Assembly: GCF_018687715.1 (NCBI RefSeq)
Contig: NC_056758.1
Span: 9,978,501 to 10,042,500 of the forward strand
From: Carya illinoinensis
Taxonomy: Eukaryota > Streptophyta > Magnoliopsida > Fagales > Juglandaceae
Direction: 5' to 3'
Length of the DNA: 64,000 bases
The notes below the pieces were generated by a model. It worked only from the letters and a program-made list of their open reading frames with translations, was not told where the DNA came from and searched no databases. Within the stretch, counting starts at the first letter, position 1, and every line of letters starts with the position of its first letter. Shown here piece by piece: positions 51,660 through 61,369 of the stretch. Position numbers and translations under genes: made by a program.

Positions 51660-53430
51660 TTATTATTTTTGTCAATTTACTTGATAGTTGTGGATATTAG
51701 GATTGTTTGTATGCTGGATAGTGGTGGATATTAGACTTGTTTGTGTGCTATGGACCACGGTGCTACCCTGCATAACAGTTTGGTTGGTTCTACGGTTCTA
51801 CTATGTGAATGAAAAAAAGGTACATTTTGTGATTGCATGGCTTCTGAACATGTGAATATAATCCAAGTGGACTTGTGTGTAAAGTATAAGGCTAGCTAGG
51901 GATTAATTATTATTAATTAGTGGTTGATAAAGCCAAGTTTAGGCATGATTAGTGGAGAAAAAGTAGCTAGTTAATTTCATCTAACTGGGATTTTCTATAG
52001 CTGGTACCTGACTCTTTAATTATCCAAGAACTCAAAAAAAAAGTTTTAAATAGAAAACAACTAGCTAGCTAGCAGATGCCATGCATACATGTTCTTTCAT
52101 CCATAGCTAGCTTTTGAAATTGCATGCATGGGAATTTAGAATCTAATTCCAATATAATTAATTAATTTGTCCTAGGCTCAAAATTAATGTACATGATCTA
52201 GAGTGAGTACTGATCGAATAGATGTATGACACAGTTTTATGGGATATTTAAATTAATTATAGAGTATCGAATATAATCAACTAGAGTAGATATTTGTACG
52301 AATTGAATCGATTCAGATTAATTATAATGAGCTACTAAATAGCAACCACACATGGCAGATCGAGAAACAAATTAAAGAAAACACATAACCATCAAGAGAC
52401 CAGAAATTATTTAATGAATGCAGACTCTTTAAAGTAATTGCTAAAGGTAATTCTCTACTAGCTCATCTAGATTTATCCTTAGTGTTTAAGCTGTGGTAGC
52501 TTATATAACCTTGCTATTGTTGGTTTGATTACATTTGGATGTTGTGTTGTTTACATTTTATAATAAAATAGTTCTGCTTTTCATTTTGTCAAGCAAGAAT
52601 AGATGCTCATGCATGATCTAATCTTGCTTGATTTGATCTGACCAATAGGAAACAGAGTTGTGTAGTGAGGTTTCTTTAGCTAGTAGCATTGGAGCTATGG
52701 CCACTTGCCTCTTTATATTACTTTCATGACAAATCCATTGATTAAGTTGAGGTTTTAGATAAAAAGAAATTACAACAAGTGAAGCCAAGCATGCATGCAG
52801 GCAACTATCACAAATTCACACACACTATAATATTAATTTGATAACACTAATATATGATAGAAGTTTATTTCTGACGTTTTGGTGCATATATATATATATG
52901 GTAAATTGATAATTCCTTTGTTTATATATTATAGAGTATTGTCAAAAGTGAAAAGTATGCAAGCCAAATGATGTAGCAGCTGCCAAGCCCAGGAGGATAA
53001 TTGTTATTTTTTGAATTGATGTAATAATGTAAATGCTTTATTCAGCCACTTATAGTTTTTTTTTTTTCTTTTTATTATAAGTAATTTATGCTACAATCTA
53101 TGTTATAGTGTTATTTCAATTTCATATTTGAGAGTTATATTTTATTTAGAGCTTTTGACGTAAATTACCAATATGACTCCTAGTCTCCTACTCTTTTAGA
53201 CTTCTAGTTCTAGTCTTCTACTATTATTTTTTTGAAGACTTTTTAATTTTCAGTTTTTGAAACTTGTATAATTTTCAATTTTCATTATCTATGCTTGTGA
53301 ATGGTTTTTTTCTTTCTTTCTTTTAGAAGCCAGATTTTGATGTATGTTACCTTGTTTAAACTTGTTTAAATTATTTAGATGGATATAAAAAAATTTATTT
53401 TTATTTTTATTTTTATTTTTTTGTAATAAA
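51660..53430. other. Unassigned AT-rich interior of the large hAT-like element
   Basis: No open frame of note. A short imperfect tandem duplication (GTGGATATTAGGATTGTTTG / GTGGATATTAGACTTGTTTG) lies at about 51687-51747. The stretch 51890-52900 has many GCTAGCT and GCATGCATG words and resembles low-copy promoter or intron DNA, possibly captured from elsewhere, but no source was recognised. Confidence 0.4.
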
Positions 53431-53440
53431 ACCTTTTATC

Positions 53441-54266
53441 TAGGGGTGGGTAGCAGGTGCCCGCCACCCGCTGCATCGCACCGTTCGCCCCGCCCCGTAA
53501 GAAGGGGAACTGCGGAGGTGGGGGACGGAGGGGGCTCAGCCCCGCTCCGTAAATCCCCCGCCCTGCCCCTGCATATATAAGGCCCCCTCCGTCCCCCTCC
53601 ATCCCCCTGCATAGATAAGGCACCCTCCATACGCACTGTTTCGATGTCCCATATAAAATGCCCAATTCTTTTTTTGTGTCTCATTTGCCCTAGCTCTTCG
53701 ATATCCTTCTTCCCGAATCAAGCTTCCACCTTTTCTTCTTCTTCTATCACCGAATCAAGCTCTTCGATCTTCTTCTTCCCGAATCAATTTCGTTTGCACA
53801 GACGTCGCATATGGGGGGAGGAGGAGAGGAACGACGCTCAGCTTGGAATGAGACAAGATGAAGAAGGAAGAACGAGGTTGTTTCGCTCCTTCCCAAACTT
53901 TCTAGATCTTCAAAGTTCAAACGAGGTTGTTTTGCTCCTTCGAGTTCAATCTTTTTGGTTTTTATTTTCACTCTCATTTCTTTGGCTGGTTCAATTCCGT
54001 AAGAGATTTATGGTGTTTGGGTTTGTTATTGCGGTTGAAAAAATGTTAGACATTAGACACGGTGGTAATCGATTGGCGAGGGGAGGGGAAGAGCAGAGGG
54101 CAGACAGCTAGAGGTCCACCCCCCGCACCCCCGTCAGCGGATGGGGTACCTTGCCCCCACATGTACGGGGGCGGAGTCCGGGGAAAAAATCCCACCCCCC
54201 ATTCATGCGGGGGCGGGGGGCGGAGAAGGGGTGGCCCCGCCCCGTAGGGAGCGGGTAGCACCCCTA
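53441..54266. mobile_element. Nested non-autonomous hAT element with perfect 8-bp target duplication
   Basis: It begins TAGGGGTGGGTAGCAGG and ends GCGGGTAGCACCCCTA. CTTTTATC occurs immediately before (53433-53440) and after (54267-54274). Both subterminal zones are extremely C/G-rich with repeated CCCCGCCCC/GGGGCGGGG words. The middle (53640-54060) is ordinary transcript-like sequence with two imperfect copies of TTCTTCCCGAATCAA. The + frame at 53644-54111 is not similar to a transposase. The perfect duplication makes this the youngest hAT insertion in the window. Confidence 0.88.
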
Positions 54267-54511
54267 CTTTTATCAGGTTTATTGGGCCATTGGGCCAAAA
54301 ATTATAATTAGAAAATTAAGACTATTGGGCCGGAAATAAGACTATTGGGCCAAAAATTATGGAATAAAAATATTGGGCCATTGGCCCATTTGGACAGACT
54401 AGACCGGACTAGCCTGGTCCTTAATGAGTTTGGTCCAGTCCAAGGTGGAAAAACCCTGGATCGAATAGGTCTACAAAACCTCCCCGGACTGAACTCTCCC
54501 GTAATAATGGC

Positions 54512-55270
54512 CATTTGATTGATCTAATATTTATCTTGCACTTGATCTTATAAAAGTTTACTTGTCTCATGTAATGTAAAATGCATGAGATATATAATAT
54601 ATATATATATAACTAAAATATGCGAAATGAAAATATGATGAATGGCATGTTTACAAATGTCATGACATTCGTGGTACATAAACATTGGCTTTCAAAGAAT
54701 AGGCTTTAATAATAATATATATAACTAGTTAACGCATGCTAATCCTAATTTATTATCAAGCAATTTATCTTGTGGTGCTGCTTCTGAAATCTCACTTTGT
54801 AGCTAGTTACGTGGATGATATACTATAAAGTTAAAATAATGTATGAGTATAGTTTTATAATATTATTTTTGTTTGGAGATTTGGAAAAGTAAAAATTATT
54901 TTTATTTTTTATTTAATATGATAATGGACGCTCAAAATTTCTTTATTTTTATGCGTTGACGAGGATAATGTTGGAACCTTTTGTCCAAGTGGTTGAAACA
55001 GTAAAAGTTGATATGGTTTTTTTCTTTTGTCGAAATTAATTCTTTCTTTTACTGTTTTTATCGTTTTATCATCTTAATTCAATAGTTCTTGGATATGGAA
55101 TGTTATTTCCTAGTTCCTACATAAAATTGGTTATTCGGATCTTGTAGAATTAAGAATTATGACTTATAATATAAGAATAGATATAACTAGAGTCATTAAT
55201 AAAATACTCAACTCTCAGTTTTAAACTAAGTCTAATATCCAAACACCTAACTCTCAAATAATTAAATTCA
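54512..55270. other. AT-rich spacer
   Basis: No gene is seen. It contains a short AT run near 54592-54612 and the 55128-55165 copy of the repeat also found at 49181-49218. The sequence changes abruptly at about 55270 to GC-richer gypsy-derived DNA, which marks a junction. Confidence 0.5.
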
Positions 55271-55275
55271 ATTGC

Positions 55276-56010
55276 TAGTGAGCACCAAGAGTCCCGGAGG
55301 GAAGAGGAAGGAGACAATGACCAAGAAGAGAAGAAGCGCATGCAAGACAAGTTGTGCAACCTCAAGGGAAAATATAAGGAAGTGATGAGAAAGATAGGTG
55401 GCTCATCTACAATGGACCAACTACTCATAAGTATGGGTTTGCCCTACAGCACAAAGGTAATGGCAGTCCCATTACTACCAGAATTCTGAGTTCCACCCGT
55501 GGAGGCCTATGATGGGACCCGAGACCCAGTTGAGCACTTCGAATCTTTCAAGGCTCACATGAAGTTCCATGAGTTCCCTGAGGAGGTGGCCTGCAAAGCC
55601 TTCCCATTGACATTGAGGAGACCAGCAAGGGCATGGTTTGGCTCCTTAGTGCCTGGCTCCATTGAAAATTTTAATGAGTTGGCTTGTTTATTCCTCACCC
55701 ATTTCATGTTTAGCAGGAGAAAAAGGCACCATGCCACTTTCCTCCTCACCGTCAAGTAAAGGGAAAACGAAAACCTGGAAACCTACCTGAATAGGTTTAA
55801 CAAGTTGTGCATGACTGTAGAAGACTAAGACGAGAAGATCACTTTGGCAACACTCCTCGGAGGAGTTTGGCCCCGGTTCTCTTTCATAGCAGGACTTGTT
55901 AAAATGACCCCTGTGACTCTCCAAGAATTCATGGATCAAGCCAACAATTTCATAAACGTCAAGGTTACCCTCCACGCCTTGGCTGAACCCAGGGGACAAG
56001 AGCTAGAGTG
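55276..56010 (+). pseudogene. Gypsy (Tat-type) gag remnant
   Basis: One frame, interrupted by stops near 55487, 55757 and 55826, reads through a coiled start (KLCNLKGKYKEVMRKIGG) and MDQLLISMGLPYS. The retrotransposon gag domain follows: VEAYDGTRDPVEHFESFKAH, ACKAFPLTLRRPARAWFGSL, ENLETYLNRFNKLCM and LQEFMDQANNFIN. A stop at about 56009 ends it. The single frame shows decay mainly by point mutation. Confidence 0.85.
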
Positions 56011-56559
56011 AGCAGACAAGAGGGGAAAGGCCTAAACCAAAGGCCACACTCGAGAGAAGACCAAGAGGAAGCAGTGAGAGGTGAGAAAAGAAGAGCCTAC
56101 TGTGAGGAATACACCACACTGACACCACCGCTCAACTTTCATCGTCACTAAAGAGGATAAACGACCAACCCCAGAGGAGCGTCGTTACTATACTTACATC
56201 AGTCGACCACCCACAGCACCGGGCAATGCTGTTCATACTGGGGGGACGGAGGGCCACCTCAATACCCTCCATCCAGACAAATGGAATAACCGTGGATGGG
56301 ATGTTCTCAGTAAAAGAGGCCCTGCAGAGGTTATCAGCAGATGAGGTGGGAGAGCCCGAGAAGGAGAGAGACCGAACATGAACCACCGCATGTCCCTCCA
56401 CAACAACCACACCAAGAGGCGCAACTTCATCCAGAAGGAAAGCTCACTCGAGAGAAGCTCGATATCAAGAGGTATACTTGGCCTCCTACCACCCCATCAA
56501 GTACTGTAGAGGTGAGCCCGCTCCCATAATCTCCTTTGGAGAAGCCGACAAGGAGGGAG

Positions 56560-57045
56560 ACTTTTATCCCATGACGACGCATTGGTGGTCACCATGTAGA
56601 TCTCAAACTTCACCACCAGAAGAATCATCCTCATTGACAACAGTAGCTCGACAGATATCCTGTTTTGAGACGCATTCGCCCTCATGGGAATTGATGCAGT
56701 CGGACTCCTACCTGCCCCAATGCCGCTTAAGGGCTTCTCAGGAGAAACAGTCTAGCCAGCGAGGACGATCGCCTTATCAGTCTTGGTGGGTAACCCTTCT
56801 CGCACCGTCTCGATCATGGTTGCTTCTTAATAGTAAGAGCTTCCTCTGCCTACAATGCTATTATTGGTCGTCTGATGCTCAACAGACTGAAGGTAATCAC
56901 CTCCACCTACCACCTAAAGGTAAAGTTCCCAGCTGCCTGGGGGGAAGGGGGGGCTAGATACAAAGAGAACAAGTCTCAGCACAAGAATGCTATGTGCAGG
57001 AGTTGAAGTCAACAGTGGGAGGAATGACGCCCAATGCAGGTATGC
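56560..57045 (+). pseudogene. Gypsy (Tat-type) aspartic protease remnant
   Basis: The order FTTRRIILIDNSSSTDILF, DAFALMGIDAVGLL, PLKGFSGETV, then after a frameshift [20 protein letters not shown] and [10 protein letters not shown] matches the plant gypsy protease. The catalytic loop has DNSSS where active enzymes keep a Gly after Asp-x, and several stops are present. The frame continues to about [17 protein letters not shown] and then leaves any polymerase similarity at 57045, which may be the edge of an internal deletion. Confidence 0.8.
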
Positions 57046-57334
57046 GCCTTTAATAAAGTCGCGACAAGCTCTTGCCATGACGCAAGCTGTCCCGACTAGG
57101 GGGAGGAAAAGGAACGAATAAGAAAGAAAAGGAAAAGAGGCAACTCGGGTCTCCCTTTAATTTTGTAAATTTGATCTCCTTTTGTATGAACTCTACTTAA
57201 TGCAAAGCACTAGTCTTTTTTAGGAATTCAATTAAACAAGTCTCTAGCTGCAATTACTTCATCTAAACTCCAAATCTTTACCGACTGATTACCTCCCCGT
57301 CGGGTAACAAAAGGATGAGTGTAATGACAAAGGC
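57046..57334 (+). other. Non-coding 3' spacer after the protease remnant
   Basis: Purine-rich AGGGGGAGGAAAAGGAACGA near 57099-57118, then TTTGTATGAACTCTACTTAA near 57183. It resembles the untranslated zone that normally follows integrase in such elements, so polymerase sequence appears to have been excised between 57045 and here. Confidence 0.5.
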
Positions 57335-58350
57335 TGCTCTACCCATCTCGCGGCAGAGTTCGGGCCTGTCCTCAAACAACCCAACACACCATTACCTTCA
57401 TCGCAGGTGTCGACCGAAGATGGGAGCGAATCCAATTAAGGATTACCCGAACAAATTACCTCACATCAGGGCTCCAAAGGGCGAGATGAGCTAGAGGCCA
57501 TCTCGACCTTCCTGTGGGGGAAAGCGAGTCCAGCCCTAAGGTTGCCCGAATAGTACCCAGTTCCACCATGATGAAGAGTGGGCATAGCACCAGCTTGGCC
57601 CTCACTTTCCTTTCTTGTGACATTAATGGATGAGAGCGAGTTCAATCAGACATAATACCCAAACAGACTACCTCCACGTAAGGTCAACAGGTGGAACTAG
57701 CCCCTGGTTAAACTGACATCCCTTGCAGAGGAGAGCAGGACCAGCCTAGAGGCTGCCCGAACATTACCTCATCCCATCCCGACAAAGGGATGATTACCTC
57801 TCCCGAGGGAATGAATAGGGAGAGGGTGATTTGAGGTGCCTCTACCCTTCTCTCGGTGGAGTGCGGGTCTCTTCTCAACAGTCGATAAACACTACCTTCA
57901 TTGTAGGCGTCGACCAAAGATGGGAGCGAGTCTAATCAGACTTACTACCAAAACAGATTACCTCCCCTTGGGGCACCAAAGGGCAAGATGAGCTAGAGGC
58001 CATCTCAACCCTCCCACAGGGGAGCGAGTCCAACACTGAGGTTGCCCGAACATTACCCCATTCAGTCACGACAAAGAGTGGGCCTCACTCCCATTTCCTA
58101 CAACGTCAACAGATGGGAGTTTGTTTAGCCAGACATACTTCCCGAATAGACTACCTCGACATAAGGGTCAACAGGAAAAACTAGCCCCAGGTTAGACTGA
58201 CCTCCCATGCGAATGAGAGAGTTACAGCCCTAAGGCTGTCCGAACATTACCCTATCCCATCGCGGCAAAGGGATGACGACCTCCATAAGGGACTGAAGGG
58301 GAGGATACGGCTTGAGGAGCCCCTACCTCTCCCTCGGTGGAGTACTAGAT
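57335..58350 (+). repeat. Tandem array A, unit about 495 bp, about two copies
   Basis: GATGAGCTAGAGGCCATCTC occurs at about 57484 and 57986. Likewise GTCGACC(G/A)AAGATGGGAGCG occurs at about 57408 and 57906, and CTCTCGGTGGAGT at about 57851 and 58330. The spacing is 480-502 bases. Copies differ by many substitutions and small indels, so the duplication is old. Confidence 0.8.
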
Positions 58351-58479
58351 AGTCTCAATACTACCCATCTCAACCTCAGAATGAGCCACATGCTCAGCCG
58401 AACGGGGACAAGTTGGTGGCTAACAAATAATATAGATTGTATTTGGATTCTGATCTTACAGGGCATGAGAATTCTTATG

Positions 58480-59450
58480 GGTGAGTTCAAGCTTACACAC
58501 CACTCGGCCCCTCTCGCCCAGCGTGAGGGTTAACGAGGAACCCCTGATCTTACATACCACACGACCTCCACAAAGTCTTTTAGGCAACTTCCAGCTTACA
58601 TCCCACTTGACCCCTCTCGCCCAATGTAAAGATCAACGAGGCGCCCCCCAGTCTTACATACCGTGCGACCTCCACAAAGTCTTTTGGGCAAGTTCTAGCC
58701 TACATGCCACTCCACCCTTCTTGCTCAGTGCGTGGGTCAATGAGGTGCCCCTGGTCTTACATACTACGTGACCTCTACAAAGTTTTTTGGGCATGTTCCG
58801 ACTTAGGCACCACTCGACCCCTCTCGCCCAACGCGAGGGTCAACGAGGGGCCCCCGGTCTTACATACTACGCGATCTCCACAAAGTCTTTTAGGTGAGTT
58901 CCAGCTTATGCACCACTCGACCCCCCTCTCGCCCAACGCGAGGGTCAACGAGGCACCCTCGATCTTACATATTGCGTGACCTCCACAAAGTCTTTTGGGC
59001 AAGTTTCGACTTACACTCCACTCAACCCCTCTCACCCAGCGCAAGGGTCAACGAGGCAGCCCTAGTCTTACATATTGCATGACCTCCACAAAGTCTTTTG
59101 GGTGAGTTTCGACTTACGAGCCACTCGACCCCTCTCGCCCAACGCGAGGGTCAACGAGGAGCCCCCGATCTTGCATATCATGCCACCTCCACAAAGTCTT
59201 TTGGGTGAGTCCCGGCTTACTCGCCACTCCACTCCTCTCACCCAGTGTAAGGGTCAACGAGGTGCCCCCAGTCTTACATACCGCCGACCTCCACAAAGTC
59301 TTTTGGGAGAGTTTCGGCTTAAGCGCCACTAGACCCCTCTTACCCAAAGCGAGGGTCAATGAAGCGTCCTCTGTCTTACATACTATGCGACCTCCACAAA
59401 ATATGTGGGCAAGTTCTGGGTTACGCACCACTAGCCCTTCGCCAAACACA
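58480..59450 (+). repeat. Tandem array B, unit about 103 bp, nine to ten copies
   Basis: The word CCTCCACAAAGTCTTTT (with small variants) starts at about 58565, 58669, 58772, 58875, 58980, 59083, 59186, 59288 and 59391, a spacing of 102-105. Each unit also has CACTCGACCCCTCTCGCCCA and GCGAGGGTCAACGAGG. Because the unit is not always a multiple of three, overlapping frames on both strands look protein-like; they encode repeated peptides without meaning. Confidence 0.93.
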
Positions 59451-61369
59451 AAGCAAACCCGGTTCTACATACCACAAGACTTCTGCAAAAGCCTTGCCTG
59501 CACAACATAGAACCTAAGTGAATGAACAAAGACTTTGGGTGGAAGGACTCGGACAAATTTAGCTTGAACCCTTAAGGGATTCCGAAATATTTCCAGACGA
59601 CGAGTATTCAATCCTCACAAAGGTAAGTGAATAGAGAAGCATTTGTGATCAGTAGGGTGCCACTCGAGAAATTATTAATTTGTCAAGATTAAAGGAAATG
59701 TCAAGCCTCAACAAGCGGTCAACATATTGTTGCACGTAGGGGTCCTGCTCGAAGTATAGGCAACCTATGTGGAAAAGAATGACAAAGATTGAAAGCATAA
59801 TTGGAAGAACATTTTATTCATCAATTGTTAGAACGATTAAAATGGAAAGGTTACAACATATTCGTAAGAAACCATGCAAAGAGGAACAAAGGGTCAAGAG
59901 CAGTCCAAAGGCAAACTCAATGGAGCGCGCTACTGTATCATCAGCAGAAAAAGAAAGCAACTCTCGAGAGGCACCAGAACAAAGGGGCCGCAAGAGAGGA
60001 ATCGCCTCGAAGATGAGCTCAACAAAAAAAAGGGGCGAGATGTAGGCTCATCCAACTCATGCTCCCAAACCAAATAGCCGTTGAGGATTGCCCCAGGGGG
60101 AACCAGCGTCAGTCAAAACCACTTCCACACAGCTTGAGGGCCAATCTGGAAGCAACAAATAAAGGTTGCCCTTTCGTCGACTCCACTGAAGAATACATGC
60201 CCGTGAAGAGCTTGAGTTGAAGGAAAACCTCTGCGGTCTCCATAAAAGACCCCTCCTACTGGTGGGAGCGCCTCCTCTTTCTCCCTCTGGCCAGCGAGGA
60301 AGTGCCTAAACCTTGGCAAACTCAGGATGTTAGAAATCCTCTTTGCTTGCCAAGCCTGAGGGAGAATCCCATCTCCTTCTCGGGCATGGGAAAGGCTCGA
60401 GATGTAATGACAAAACATGAACTGCACAAGGAGTTATGAGATTGGAAAGTCCATCAAACAAGCTAGCCATAGGATTGGATGCATCCCTCTTTACAAAGCA
60501 CCTCCTAATGATTTAGGATAATATGACTCTTGGAAGGATGTCCTCTAAGAACCTCAAGAGACTTCCATGCACATACCTCCACAAAAGCCTACCACAGGAT
60601 ACAGTATCAGAAGGCTAGCCTAAGGCTTGAAGACTCATCGGAGCCAAAAATGGCCAACAATAGCACAAGGAAGAACAAAGTTTTGAAGTGCTTGGAGAAT
60701 AGGAGGGAGAGTTTATAGTAAATGACGAAGGCAAAGGGGGCTATATATAGGCAGGGAATGACGATTCACTTCCCAAAATTCAAGGAGCATGCGCACCACA
60801 AAGCTTCATCAAATGTAACTCAAATTTAGCGAAGAGCTTGACACAAAATCCCATGATAGACGCGGCAGGCGTTATTCAATGCCATAAATATGGGGAGACC
60901 AATGGGCGTACATTAAATGGCCAACTACCCGAGAATCCTTGCAGATTCACAAATGGGGCATCGGTCACTGAATCGTATTCATGGGAAAACTAAAAGACAA
61001 TGTACAAAAAACCAGAGAGGTGAAGTACGAAACGCCTTCCCTCATCCTTGGGAAAGAGGAAACTCTATGGCAAGAAGACAGACAGACATGATGAAAAGGG
61101 AAGCAAAAGTGTTGGGAGATGATCAAAGCATAAAGAGGGTATATTATTACATTCAGTATGCATACAGGGGTAACGAGACGCGTGGTGCTTACAATCTCTA
61201 TGGGTAGAAACCAAGAGCGAAAAAATTATTATTATTACAAAAAGGAGAAGAGACCAATGAGGCCAAGCAAAGTCAAGGTCAGGAAGCTCTTTGACCCTCC
61301 TCGAGATCAAAGGGGCCCACCTCGAGGGAACCAGGCTGTTGCCTGGAATCGACGAGGTAGACCTTAGCC
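59451..61369. other. Spacer between the arrays and the antisense ORF
   Basis: No conserved protein is seen on either strand. The palindromic CTATATATAG at 60741-60750 could act as a TATA box in either direction. On the - strand it is followed by a pyrimidine-rich stretch (60680-60720), the more promoter-like reading. Whether part of this interval is an LTR could not be settled. Frames of 60-104 codons here are unsupported. Confidence 0.4.

Larger units (their letters stand above)
49775..54503. mobile_element. Large hAT-like element with GGTCCGG-rich ends, no transposase seen
   Basis: The left terminus is TAGGGGGAGTATCAG and the right terminus, reversed, is TACGGGAGAGTTCAG, both variants of the hAT TAGGGGTG end. 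Flanking 8-mers ATAATGGT (49767-49774) and ATAATGGC (54504-54511) agree at 7 of 8. Subterminal blocks at 49795-49930 and 54390-54490 are dense in CCGGAC/GGTCCG and share a 'CCAAGG..TTTTT' spacing with the 41098 element. The inside has an AT-only tract with a 68-bp tandem repeat, a 20-bp palindrome, a CT microsatellite, and 1.5 kb of unassigned AT-rich DNA. A younger hAT element (53441-54266) sits in its right part. Confidence 0.55.

Noticed and set aside
53644..54111. 155-codon frame inside the nested hAT element
   Set aside because: It has no transposase motif, is low-complexity at its start, and runs into the GC-rich subterminal zone.
58480..59450. CRISPR-like periodic array
   Set aside because: There are no unique spacers; the whole unit of about 103 bp is repeated, and this is plant DNA.
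58312..59510. Series of + and - frames of 60-110 codons encoding repeated peptides
   Set aside because: They are by-products of the 103-bp tandem array, whose unit shifts frame; not a repeat protein.
60735..60760. TATA box of an LTR
   Set aside because: CTATATATAG is palindromic and no matching LTR pair, primer site or polypurine tract could be placed around it, so no LTR was annotated.
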